A stretch of DNA of 64,000 bases from Streptococcus mitis (GTDB taxonomy: Bacteria; Bacillota; Bacilli; Lactobacillales; Streptococcaceae): contig NZ_JPFV01000011.1 in NCBI RefSeq assembly GCF_000722685.1, positions 124,001 to 188,000 of the forward strand. Reading direction: 5' to 3'. This document shows, one piece after another, positions 8,552 through 16,472 of the stretch. Below the pieces are notes generated by a model. The model was not told the DNA's origin. It worked only from the letters and a program-made list of their open reading frames with translations, and made no database searches. Made by a program: the position numbers and the translations under genes. Each line of letters begins with the position of its first letter. Position 1 is the first letter of the stretch.

Positions 8552-10495
8552 GTGTCAAAAAAGGAAATCAATATTAACAATTATAATGATGATGCCATTC
8601 AGGTGCTAGAAGGGTTGGATGCGGTTCGAAAACGTCCAGGGATGTATATCGGATCGACTGATGGTGCTGGTCTCCACCACTTAGTCTGGGAAATCGTCGA
8701 TAATGCTGTCGATGAAGCCTTGTCTGGATTTGGTGACCGTATTGATGTGACCATCAATAAAGATGGGAGTTTGACTGTACAAGACCATGGACGTGGGATG
8801 CCGACAGGTATGCACGCTATGGGAATCCCAACAGTTGAGGTTATCTTTACCATTCTCCACGCAGGAGGGAAATTTGGTCAAGGTGGCTACAAGACTTCTG
8901 GTGGTCTCCATGGGGTTGGATCTTCCGTTGTAAACGCCCTATCAAGCTGGTTGGAAGTTGAAATTACCCGTGATGGAACGGTTTATAAACAACGATTTGA
9001 AAATGGGGGCAAACCTGTTACGACTCTTGAAAAGGTCGGTACAGCACCCAAGTCTAAGACAGGTACTAAGGTTACTTTTATGCCTGACGCGACGATCTTT
9101 TCTACGACAGATTTCAAGTACAATACCATCTCAGAACGTCTCAATGAATCAGCCTTTCTTTTGAAAAATGTGACCTTGTCTTTGACGGACAAGCGAACAG
9201 AAGAAGCTATTGAGTTCCATTATGAAAACGGGGTGCAGGATTTTGTTTCCTACCTTAATGAAGACAAGGAAACCTTGACACCAGTTCTGTACTTTGAGGG
9301 GGAAGATAATGGTTTCCAAGTAGAAGTAGCTCTTCAGTACAATGATGGATTTTCAGATAACATTCTGTCCTTTGTTAATAATGTTCGCACCAAGGACGGT
9401 GGAACGCATGAGACAGGACTCAAGTCTGCTATCACTAAGGTTATGAATGACCATGCGCGTAAGACGGGGCTTCTCAAGGAAAAAGATAAAAACCTTGAAG
9501 GATCAGACTACCGTGAGGGACTTGCTGCCGTTCTTTCTATCTTGGTTCCTGAAGAACACCTCCAGTTTGAAGGACAGACCAAGGACAAGCTAGGAAGCCC
9601 TCTTGCTCGTCCCGTTGTGGATGGCATTGTGGCGGATAAGTTGACCTTCTTCCTTATGGAAAATGGGGAATTGGCTTCTAACCTCATCCGCAAGGCTATC
9701 AAGGCGCGTGATGCTCGTGAAGCAGCACGTAAGGCGCGTGATGAGAGCCGAAATGGTAAGAAAAATAAAAAAGACAAGGGCTTGCTGTCTGGGAAATTGA
9801 CCCCAGCCCAGTCTAAGAATCCAGCTAAGAATGAACTCTATCTAGTCGAGGGAGATTCTGCCGGAGGTTCTGCCAAACAAGGTCGTGACCGCAAGTTCCA
9901 GGCTATTCTACCTCTTCGGGGTAAGGTTATCAATACAGCCAAGGCCAAGATGGCGGATATCCTCAAAAATGAAGAAATCAACACCATGATTTATACCATC
10001 GGTGCGGGTGTGGGAGCAGACTTCTCTATTGAGGATGCTAACTATGACAAAATCATTATCATGACCGATGCCGATACTGATGGTGCCCATATCCAGACCT
10101 TGCTCTTGACATTTTTCTATCGTTACATGCGTCCCCTAGTTGAGGCAGGACACGTTTATATCGCCCTTCCGCCTCTTTACAAGATGTCCAAAGGTAAAGG
10201 CAAGAAAGAAGAAGTGGCCTATGCTTGGACGGACGGTGAACTAGAAGAACTCCGCAAGCAGTTCGGTAAAGGCGCTACTCTCCAACGCTACAAAGGACTT
10301 GGTGAGATGAATGCGGATCAGCTCTGGGAAACAACCATGAATCCAGAAACCCGTACTCTTATCCGTGTCACCATTGAAGATCTAGCACGCGCTGAACGCC
10401 GCGTAAACGTCCTCATGGGAGATAAGGTCGAACCACGACGTAAGTGGATTGAAGACAATGTCAAGTTTACGCTGGAAGAAGCGACAGTGTTTTGA
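8552..10495 (+). CDS. parE: DNA topoisomerase IV subunit B
   Basis: This 647-residue ATPase subunit of topoisomerase IV works with ParC to decatenate replicated chromosomes. The GHKL ATP-binding region has VDNAVDEAL and GRGMPTG, and a GGLHGVGSSVVNALS segment. The TOPRIM part has LVEGDSAGGSAKQGRDR and the metal-binding DADTDGAHI. The PLRGKVIN quinolone-resistance segment looks wild type. The start is GTG 8552 with AGGAGG upstream. An AbiH-like gene begins 18 bp after its stop and parC follows only 3.2 kb later, so the usual compact parE-parC arrangement is interrupted. Confidence 0.97.
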   Translation: MSKKEININNYNDDAIQVLEGLDAVRKRPGMYIGSTDGAGLHHLVWEIVDNAVDEALSGFGDRIDVTINKDGSLTVQDHGRGMPTGMHAMGIPTVEVIFTILHAGGKFGQGGYKTSGGLHGVGSSVVNALSSWLEVEITRDGTVYKQRFENGGKPVTTLEKVGTAPKSKTGTKVTFMPDATIFSTTDFKYNTISERLNESAFLLKNVTLSLTDKRTEEAIEFHYENGVQDFVSYLNEDKETLTPVLYFEGEDNGFQVEVALQYNDGFSDNILSFVNNVRTKDGGTHETGLKSAITKVMNDHARKTGLLKEKDKNLEGSDYREGLAAVLSILVPEEHLQFEGQTKDKLGSPLARPVVDGIVADKLTFFLMENGELASNLIRKAIKARDAREAARKARDESRNGKKNKKDKGLLSGKLTPAQSKNPAKNELYLVEGDSAGGSAKQGRDRKFQAILPLRGKVINTAKAKMADILKNEEINTMIYTIGAGVGADFSIEDANYDKIIIMTDADTDGAHIQTLLLTFFYRYMRPLVEAGHVYIALPPLYKMSKGKGKKEEVAYAWTDGELEELRKQFGKGATLQRYKGLGEMNADQLWETTMNPETRTLIRVTIEDLARAERRVNVLMGDKVEPRRKWIEDNVKFTLEEATVF

Positions 10496-10513
10496 AAGAA
10501 TGAAAGTGAGATT

Positions 10514-11677
10514 ATGAGTTATACAGAATATTCGAATCAAGAGTTTGAGAAATTAGATGATGATGGTCAACTAAATATTATGGCTTTATTCGGCAATGGA
10601 GTTGATATTCAATTGATGGAATATCTAGATTCTCCTTATCGAACTTCTTATCAAAATTTCTATAATTATCTTTGCTATAAAAATTTTGATAAAAATAATA
10701 TGATCTTCCAAAAGATGACTATGGACAAGAAAGAAAATGAAATTAATGCTAGTGTCAAGCAAAATTGGAGTGATTTTGAAAATAGTTTAATTGAGATTTT
10801 TAATGAAAATAATAATCTAAATTTAGATACGTTGACAAATAATTTTAATCAGTTTCAAGTCGAATTTTCGAATTTTTTAAACGAAATTATAACTCCAGAA
10901 ATGCTATCAAAACTAGGTGATAAAAGTTCTCAAAAAAATATTGCACTGAATTCTTTTACTAATTTTTTAGGAGATTTAGACCAATCTAATTTTAAAAAAT
11001 TATCTTTCCCATCAAAGGCCAATCACTTTAGATTATTTAATTGGGAAATATTAAATTTTAATTATACATCAATGCTCGATAATATTTTAGTTTTAGATAA
11101 ATTTCAGTTCGATCCTCACCCATGGAAACATGCTGACAGACAAATCCAATTTAATGTTAATCCTAAAAATTACCCAAACGATTATTGTAAATGGAATAGT
11201 TCAACTAATTTTTCTAGTTATTTAATGGTGAATATTACCCATCCCCATGGTTATCAAAATGTTCCTAAATCAATGTTATTTGGTTTCGATAACGAAAATC
11301 AAATAACAAAATACGATAATAGAAAAAAAGCAAAGAATTTTTTAAAACCCTACTGGGGTCAGAATAATAAGAAGTATAAATCATACTTCAAAGATACTGA
11401 GCTATTCATACTTTATGGCTTATCAATCGGTGATAGTGACTTTTGGTGGTGGAATAATATTCTTAACTCACTATTGGAGACAGACTCTGAATTGATTATT
11501 TATAATTACAATAGCAATAATGAATCTGATATTGACACAATTAATAGATTTATTAATATTGCAAAAAAAGAACAACTCACTGATGAGGATATAGAAAAAC
11601 TTCATAAAAAGATTGCAGTAGTTCAGTATGACTCTAAATCAAAACTCTATGCGTTCAAATTAGATCATTTCGATTGA
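10514..11677 (+). CDS. AbiH-like abortive-infection protein
   Basis: The 387-residue protein looks like the AbiH family of phage abortive-infection proteins. An N-terminal ALFGNGVDI (GNG at 27-29) is followed by TSYQNFYNYL, as in the family's GNGFD...TSY...F pattern. A His-Gly segment (NITHPHGYQ) precedes MLFGFDNE, and the C-terminal YGLSIGDSD (301-309) matches the GHSLG..D motif. The gene is markedly AT-rich with Asn-heavy composition, unlike parE and parC, which suggests acquisition. It starts 18 bp after parE and is probably transcribed with it. The biochemical activity of AbiH is not established, so only the family is claimed. Confidence 0.7.
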   Translation: MSYTEYSNQEFEKLDDDGQLNIMALFGNGVDIQLMEYLDSPYRTSYQNFYNYLCYKNFDKNNMIFQKMTMDKKENEINASVKQNWSDFENSLIEIFNENNNLNLDTLTNNFNQFQVEFSNFLNEIITPEMLSKLGDKSSQKNIALNSFTNFLGDLDQSNFKKLSFPSKANHFRLFNWEILNFNYTSMLDNILVLDKFQFDPHPWKHADRQIQFNVNPKNYPNDYCKWNSSTNFSSYLMVNITHPHGYQNVPKSMLFGFDNENQITKYDNRKKAKNFLKPYWGQNNKKYKSYFKDTELFILYGLSIGDSDFWWWNNILNSLLETDSELIIYNYNSNNESDIDTINRFINIAKKEQLTDEDIEKLHKKIAVVQYDSKSKLYAFKLDHFD

Positions 11678-11687
11678 ATTTATTTTC

Positions 11688-11707
11688 TTCTCTTCTCTTC
11701 TCTTCTC
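11688..11707 (+). repeat. Short tandem repeat, four TTCTC units
   Basis: Four exact copies of TTCTC lie 11 bp after the AbiH-like gene. They are outside any coding frame, and no switching role can be shown. Confidence 0.7.
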
Positions 11708-11711
11708 CTAA

Positions 11712-11852
11712 AACAAAATATTAAACATAAAGAATTTCTTATATGGAAACCAACAATTGAGTATGGGATTTGTTAAAGAATATGATAATGAAAAAATTCC
11801 AGTAGATAACTCGCTTTATAAACATGTTATTTACAACACTCAAAAAAATTAA
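11712..11852 (+). pseudogene. Possible 3' remnant of an unidentified gene
   Basis: This frame is open from 11712 to a TAA at 11850-11852 and reads ...LYGNQQLSMGFVKEYDNE..., ending in VIYNTQKN. It looks like a real protein C-terminus rather than random sequence, but has no ribosome site ahead of its only ATG (11763). I do not recognise the family. It may be the tail of a gene deleted when the parE-parC cargo was assembled. Confidence 0.25.
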
Positions 11853-11871
11853 TAACTAATAGGTTATCAAC

Positions 11872-12699
11872 ATGAGAACTGAAACAGAAATGCTAGATCT
11901 GATTTTACAGACTGCCAAAACTTTACAAGTCAAAGCTGTCGCCATGTCTGGTTCACGAACTGATACAACAGCACCAAAAGATGAGTTTCAAGACTATGAC
12001 GTGGTCTATGTCGTGGACGATTTAGATAATCTGACGAGAGACCTTTCTTGGTTGGACCGGTTTGGTAAACGCATTATTGAGCAAGAAGTCATCCTTGGTC
12101 ACCATCGCCTTTATCTCATGCTCTTTGAAGATGGCAATCGGATTGATTTGACACTCTGCCCCAAAGACCATATCCAAGAGTGGGTGGATAGTGAAGCTGA
12201 TTATACAGTATTGAAAGATGAGAAGGGCTTGTTTGAGTCCTATACTACAAGTCCTCAACGTTACTGGACGAATCCAGCTAGCCCGATTGATTTTGAAAAA
12301 GCCTGCAATGAATTTTGGTGGGTTTCCGCCTATGTAGTGAAGGGTATTTGTCGGAATCAGCTCATCTATGCGACCGACCATCTCTACGGTATTTGTCAGC
12401 AAGAATTATTGAAAATCTTAGCTTGGCAGGTAGTAAGTGATAAGGGGGCTGTCGACTTCGGCAAGAACTATAAATATCTCTTTAACTATTTACCTGCTGA
12501 GAAAAAGAAAGAATTCTCAAGTCTACTTGATTTTTCAAGTAAAGAGAAAATCACTCAGTCTTTGTTTGCTATGATGCAACTTTTCCACCAAGAAGCTCAC
12601 TCTCTTGCTCACAAGATGGGCTTTGACTACGATAAGGAAGTGGCTGAGAAGATGATTGAGTATGCTGAGGAAAGAGTGAAGAAGTTTGGGAATGACTAG
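11872..12699 (+). CDS. ANT(6)-like aminoglycoside 6-adenylyltransferase family protein
   Basis: This 275-residue protein belongs to the streptomycin adenylyltransferase (AadE/ANT(6)) family, which transfers AMP from ATP to a hydroxyl. The nucleotidyltransferase core is complete: SGSRTD at 26-31, Asp41-Tyr-Asp43 in FQDYDVVY, and Asp92 in GNRIDLTL. A C-terminal helical domain includes WWVSAYVVKGICRNQ. Chromosomal relatives in streptococci are common and often not linked to a resistance phenotype, so the substrate is left open. It is followed 29 bp later by a RelA/SpoT-like gene and lies in the parE-parC cargo region. Confidence 0.8.
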   Translation: MRTETEMLDLILQTAKTLQVKAVAMSGSRTDTTAPKDEFQDYDVVYVVDDLDNLTRDLSWLDRFGKRIIEQEVILGHHRLYLMLFEDGNRIDLTLCPKDHIQEWVDSEADYTVLKDEKGLFESYTTSPQRYWTNPASPIDFEKACNEFWWVSAYVVKGICRNQLIYATDHLYGICQQELLKILAWQVVSDKGAVDFGKNYKYLFNYLPAEKKKEFSSLLDFSSKEKITQSLFAMMQLFHQEAHSLAHKMGFDYDKEVAEKMIEYAEERVKKFGND

Positions 12700-12728
12700 A
12701 AAAATGAAAAAGCGAGAGGAGAAGACTC

Positions 12729-13289
12729 ATGATTGAAAAAGTGGAACGCCTCATTACAGAGATTAATCGTATTCATCGAGAATATTCTAAAGATTATTTT
12801 GAAACAGGTAAGGTGGAGAAAATCAATCTCAAGCATACCTTTTCTAAAGTTCCGACGAAAGCGATTTTGGCCTACCGTCTGAACTTACATGAGTCAATTA
12901 ATGACTATCTGATGAAAGCAGATGTCCAAGATATTGCCTATGTTTATCGTGTCAAAACTTCTGAGTCTATTTTAGATAAAATTACACGTTTTTCTGAGCG
13001 TCAAGAGGGTTATCCTGTGAATTCCATTCTTAATGATATTTTTGGTGCTCGTATGATTTTAAGTTCCAAAGAGATAGCTCAAGTCATGGAGAAATTAGAT
13101 GATTGGCAAGAGAATTACGGACTAAAAAACTGGTATTTACGTGATAAAGATGGCTATGTTGGTATTCATATTTATTTTAAAAATAAAAGTAATTTTTATT
13201 ATCCATGGGAACTCCAACTTTGGGATAGGAAAGATGTAGATAGCAATATCGCCAGTCATATCAAGTATAAACGAGGATTTGTGGAGTAG
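12729..13289 (+). CDS. Small RelA/SpoT-like nucleotide pyrophosphokinase-domain protein
   Basis: The 186-residue protein looks like a stand-alone RelA/SpoT synthetase domain. In order it has YRVKTSESILDKITRF (73-88, RxK with the following Lys), NDIFGARMIL (102-111, in place of the common DIAGIR), DGYVGIHIYF (141-150, the G-loop-like GYxxxH) and WELQLWDRK (160-168, matching ExQxR). These fit pppGpp synthetase motifs. It is shorter than typical RelP or RelQ and divergent from them, so it could be a housekeeping small alarmone synthetase, a toxic synthetase, or a related nucleotide pyrophosphokinase. AGAGGAGAAGACTC precedes ATG 12729. Confidence 0.65.
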   Translation: MIEKVERLITEINRIHREYSKDYFETGKVEKINLKHTFSKVPTKAILAYRLNLHESINDYLMKADVQDIAYVYRVKTSESILDKITRFSERQEGYPVNSILNDIFGARMILSSKEIAQVMEKLDDWQENYGLKNWYLRDKDGYVGIHIYFKNKSNFYYPWELQLWDRKDVDSNIASHIKYKRGFVE

Positions 13290-13368
13290 ACATTTCAAGT
13301 GGAAATGATGATACAGGAATTGGATGAAGCTCACTTACTCTATATTTTTTTCTTATTCCATAATATTT

Positions 13369-13418
13369 ACTCTCCATTCTTCGAAAGGAGCTGAACACGC
13401 CCTAAATGCTGTGTGAAA
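13369..13418 (+). repeat. 50-bp direct repeat, copy 1, upstream of parC
   Basis: This copy runs from ACTCTCCATTC through GAAAGGAGCTGAACACGC to GCTGTGTGAAA. It recurs at 13538-13587 with about three differences. Each copy contains an AAAGGAG ribosome-like site and, 13-15 bp later, an ATG starting MLCE. Copy 1 encodes only MLCEIPY. Confidence 0.8.
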
Positions 13419-13462
13419 TTCCTTATTAACTGAAGCAACAAATTTTAAACACTTTAAACTAC

Positions 13463-13515
13463 AGAAAGGATAGTTTGGTTATTTATAGTAACTGAACACG
13501 GGACTAATCCTTTCT
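13463..13515. repeat. Inverted repeat between the two 50-bp repeats
   Basis: AGAAAGGATAGT (13463-13474) pairs with ACTAATCCTTTCT (13503-13515) with one bulged base. Between them lies ACTGAACACG, a fragment matching the core of the flanking 50-bp repeats. Confidence 0.6.
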
Positions 13516-13537
13516 ACATCCTTTTATCATTACACAC

Positions 13538-13587
13538 ACTCTACATTCTTTGAAAGGAGTTGAACACGCCCTAAATGCTGTGTGAAA
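13538..13587 (+). repeat. 50-bp direct repeat, copy 2, upstream of parC
   Basis: This copy matches the one at 13369-13418 and ends just before parC. An ATG inside it at 13575 opens a 15-codon frame ending at 13622 (MLCEKDKFSYEHRSL), which runs into the hairpin at 13593-13628. Confidence 0.8.
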
Positions 13588-13592
13588 AAGAT

Positions 13593-13628
13593 AAATTCTC
13601 TTACGAGCATCGCTCGCTTTAAGAATTT
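13593..13628 (+). promoter_or_regulatory. Hairpin just upstream of parC
   Basis: AAATTCT...CGAGC (13593-13608) pairs with GCTCG...AGAATTT (13612-13628) in an imperfect stem around a 3-base loop. It lacks a long T-tract and stands 38 bp before the parC start. A 15-codon frame from 13575 ends within it. Attenuation is possible but unproven. Confidence 0.45.
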
Positions 13629-13665
13629 CCTATTTTCACTTTGCATTTTACGGGCTTAGTATCCT

Positions 13666-16146
13666 ATGTCTAACATTCAAAATATGTCCCTAGAGGACAT
13701 CATGGGAGAGCGCTTTGGTCGCTACTCCAAGTACATTATTCAAGACCGGGCTTTGCCAGATATTCGTGATGGCTTGAAACCGGTTCAGCGCCGTATCCTT
13801 TATTCGATGAATAAGGATGGCAATACCTTTGATAAGAGCTACCGCAAGTCGGCCAAGTCTGTCGGTAACATTATGGGGAATTTCCACCCACACGGGGATT
13901 CTTCTATCTATGACGCCATGGTTCGTATGTCCCAGGACTGGAAAAACCGTGAGATTCTAGTTGAAATGCACGGTAATAATGGTTCGATGGACGGAGATCC
14001 GCCTGCGGCTATGCGTTATACCGAGGCCCGTTTATCAGAGATTGCAGGCTACCTTCTTCAAGATATCGATAAAAAGACAGTTCCTTTTGCTTGGAACTTT
14101 GACGATACCGAGAAAGAGCCAACTGTCTTACCAGCTGCCTTTCCAAACCTTCTAGTCAATGGTTCTACAGGTATTTCAGCTGGTTATGCCACAGATATTC
14201 CACCACATAATTTGGCTGAAGTCATTGATGCGACAGTCTACATGATTGATCACCCAACTACCAAGGTTGATAAGTTGATGGAATTCTTGCCTGGACCAGA
14301 CTTTCCAACAGGAGCGATCATCCAAGGTCGTGACGAGATTAACAAGGCCTACGAAACTGGAAAAGGGCGCGTGGTTGTTCGTTCCAAGACTGAGATTGAA
14401 AAGCTAAAAGGTGGTAAGGAACAAATCGTTATCACTGAGATTCCTTATGAAATCAACAAGGCCAATTTAGTCAAGAAAATCGATGATGTTCGTGTCAATA
14501 ACAAGGTAGCTGGGATTGCTGAGGTTCGTGATGAGTCTGATCGTGATGGTCTTCGTATTGCTATTGAGCTAAAAAAAGATGCCAATACGGAGCTTGTTCT
14601 TAATTATCTTTTCAAATACACAGACCTGCAAATCAACTACAACTTTAACATGGTGGCGATTGACAATTTCACACCTCGTCAGGTTGGGATTGTTCCAATC
14701 CTGTCTAGCTACATCGCTCACCGTCGTGAAGTGATTTTGGCACGTTCCCGCTTTGACAAGGAAAAGGCCGAAAAACGTCTCCATATCGTGGAAGGTTTGA
14801 TTCGTGTTATCTCTATTTTGGATGAAGTCATTGCTCTTATCCGTGCTTCTGAGAACAAGGCTGACGCTAAGGAAAATCTTAAGATTAGCTATGATTTTAC
14901 AGAAGAGCAGGCTGAGGCTATCGTAACCTTGCAACTATACCGTTTGACCAATACGGATGTCGTTGTCTTGCAGGAAGAAGAAGCAGAGCTTCGTGAAAAG
15001 ATTGCTATGCTGGCGGCTATTATCGGTGATGAACGGACTATGTACAATCTCATGAAGAAAGAGCTTCGTGAGGTCAAGAAGAAATTTGCTACTCCACGTT
15101 TGAGTAGCTTAGAAGATACTGCAAAAGCAATCGAGATTGATACAGCTAGTTTGATTGCTGAGGAGGATACCTATGTCAGCGTGACTAAGGCTGGTTACAT
15201 CAAGCGTACCAGCCCGCGTTCTTTTGCAGCTTCAACGCTAGAGGAAATTGGCAAGCGTGATGATGACCGTTTAATCTTTGTACAATCTGCTAAGACAACC
15301 CAGCACCTCTTGATGTTCACAACTCTTGGAAATGTCATTTATCGACCAATTCATGAATTGGCTGATATTCGTTGGAAGGATATCGGTGAGCATCTGAGTC
15401 AGACCGTTACAAACTTTGAAACTAACGAAGAAATCCTTTATGTGGAAGTCGTGGATCAGTTTGATGATGCGACAACCTACTTTGCGGCGACTCGTTTCGG
15501 TCAAATCAAGCGTGTAGAACGCAAAGAATTCTCTCCATGGCGAACCTACAAGTCTAAGTCTGTCAAGTATGCTAAGCTCAAAGACGATACAGACCAGATT
15601 GTAGCAGTGGCTCCGATTAAACTAGATGATGTTCTTTTGATTAGCCAAAATGGTTATGCCCTTCGTTTCAATATCGAAGAGGTTCCAGTTGTCGGTGCTA
15701 AGGCTGCAGGTGTCAAGGCTATGAATTTGAAAGCAGATGATGTCCTCCAATCTGCCTTTATCTGTAACACTTCATCATTCTATCTCTTGACCCAGCGTGG
15801 AAGTTTGAAACGTGTTTCCATCGAGGAAATTCCAGTAACCAGCCGTGCCAAACGAGGACTACAAGTCTTGCGTGAGTTAAAAAACAAACCGCACCGTGTC
15901 TTTTTGGCTGGTGCAGTTGCAGAGCAAGGATTTGTTGGTGATCTCTTCAGTACAGAGGCGGACAGGAATGACCAAACTCTGATTATCCAATCCAATAAAG
16001 GAAGGACCTATGAAAGCCGATTAAAAGACTTGAACCTATCAGAACGAATAAGTAACGGTAGCTTTATATCCGATACCATTTCAGATGAAGAAGTTTTTGA
16101 TGCTTATCTTCAGGAAGCTTATACAGAACTTGAATCTAAGAAATGA
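13666..16146 (+). CDS. parC: DNA topoisomerase IV subunit A
   Basis: This 826-residue cleavage-rejoining subunit of topoisomerase IV acts with ParE. The winged-helix segment HPHGDSSIYDAM carries Ser79 and Asp83, both wild type at the fluoroquinolone-resistance positions. The catalytic tyrosine is in AMRYTEARLS near residue 118. C-terminal beta-pinwheel repeats include GYIKRTSPRSF, GQIKRVERKEF and GSLKRVSIEEI. The start at 13666 has no strong ribosome site, but the N-terminus MSNIQNMSLEDIMGERFGRY aligns with known ParC. A terminator follows at 16224. Confidence 0.97.
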   Translation: MSNIQNMSLEDIMGERFGRYSKYIIQDRALPDIRDGLKPVQRRILYSMNKDGNTFDKSYRKSAKSVGNIMGNFHPHGDSSIYDAMVRMSQDWKNREILVEMHGNNGSMDGDPPAAMRYTEARLSEIAGYLLQDIDKKTVPFAWNFDDTEKEPTVLPAAFPNLLVNGSTGISAGYATDIPPHNLAEVIDATVYMIDHPTTKVDKLMEFLPGPDFPTGAIIQGRDEINKAYETGKGRVVVRSKTEIEKLKGGKEQIVITEIPYEINKANLVKKIDDVRVNNKVAGIAEVRDESDRDGLRIAIELKKDANTELVLNYLFKYTDLQINYNFNMVAIDNFTPRQVGIVPILSSYIAHRREVILARSRFDKEKAEKRLHIVEGLIRVISILDEVIALIRASENKADAKENLKISYDFTEEQAEAIVTLQLYRLTNTDVVVLQEEEAELREKIAMLAAIIGDERTMYNLMKKELREVKKKFATPRLSSLEDTAKAIEIDTASLIAEEDTYVSVTKAGYIKRTSPRSFAASTLEEIGKRDDDRLIFVQSAKTTQHLLMFTTLGNVIYRPIHELADIRWKDIGEHLSQTVTNFETNEEILYVEVVDQFDDATTYFAATRFGQIKRVERKEFSPWRTYKSKSVKYAKLKDDTDQIVAVAPIKLDDVLLISQNGYALRFNIEEVPVVGAKAAGVKAMNLKADDVLQSAFICNTSSFYLLTQRGSLKRVSIEEIPVTSRAKRGLQVLRELKNKPHRVFLAGAVAEQGFVGDLFSTEADRNDQTLIIQSNKGRTYESRLKDLNLSERISNGSFISDTISDEEVFDAYLQEAYTELESKK

Positions 16147-16223
16147 TAAAAAACAATGAAAAGCTTTTCATTAAGAAATTTCTTAAGCTATAGATTTAAG
16201 AGTTGAATTTGATTATATATACA

Positions 16224-16277
16224 AAAACGAACAGTGCTGATTCCCAACTGATAGGGACTCAATCCTGTTCGTTTTCC
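16224..16277 (+). terminator. Intrinsic terminator after parC
   Basis: AAAACGAACAG (16224-16234) pairs perfectly with CTGTTCGTTTT (16265-16275). A smaller TCCC/GGGA stem lies inside and T-rich sequence follows. The rest of the 326-bp gap (16147-16472) holds only this and the promoter of the next gene. Confidence 0.8.
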
Positions 16278-16383
16278 TGTCTTTATTGGTATAGACCGCC
16301 TGATATTTAATTGTGAAATTACTAATATGTGGTCAATTATTCAAGCTAGATTAATAAAAAAATAATATTTTTTAAGAAAACGA

Positions 16384-16411
16384 TTGACATATATTATTTT
16401 TATGCTATACT
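16384..16411 (+). promoter_or_regulatory. Strong promoter of the cytolysin gene
   Basis: A consensus TTGACA (16384-16389) and TATACT (16406-16411) are separated by 16 bp, with a TGC extended -10. The -35 is perfect. The downstream leader contains TTCAAGAAA twice (around 16421 and 16435), of unknown meaning. AAAGGAG precedes the start codon. Confidence 0.75.
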
Positions 16412-16472
16412 TTTATTGTTTCAAGAAAGCGCGTTCAAGAAATAGTTGGTTTTAATATAAAAGGAGTTTTGT

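Noticed and set aside
11872..12699. Calling the ANT(6)-like gene an aminoglycoside-resistance determinant
   Set aside because: Chromosomal relatives are widespread in streptococci and no mobile resistance context is present; only the family is supported.
13369..13587. Two 50-bp repeats suggesting a CRISPR array
   Set aside because: Only two copies, 119 bp apart, with an inverted repeat rather than a spacer between them, and no cas genes in the window.
16376..16390. Cre site at the cytolysin promoter (AAGAAAACGATTGACA)
   Set aside because: At least three consensus positions fail, so it is not a convincing CcpA site.
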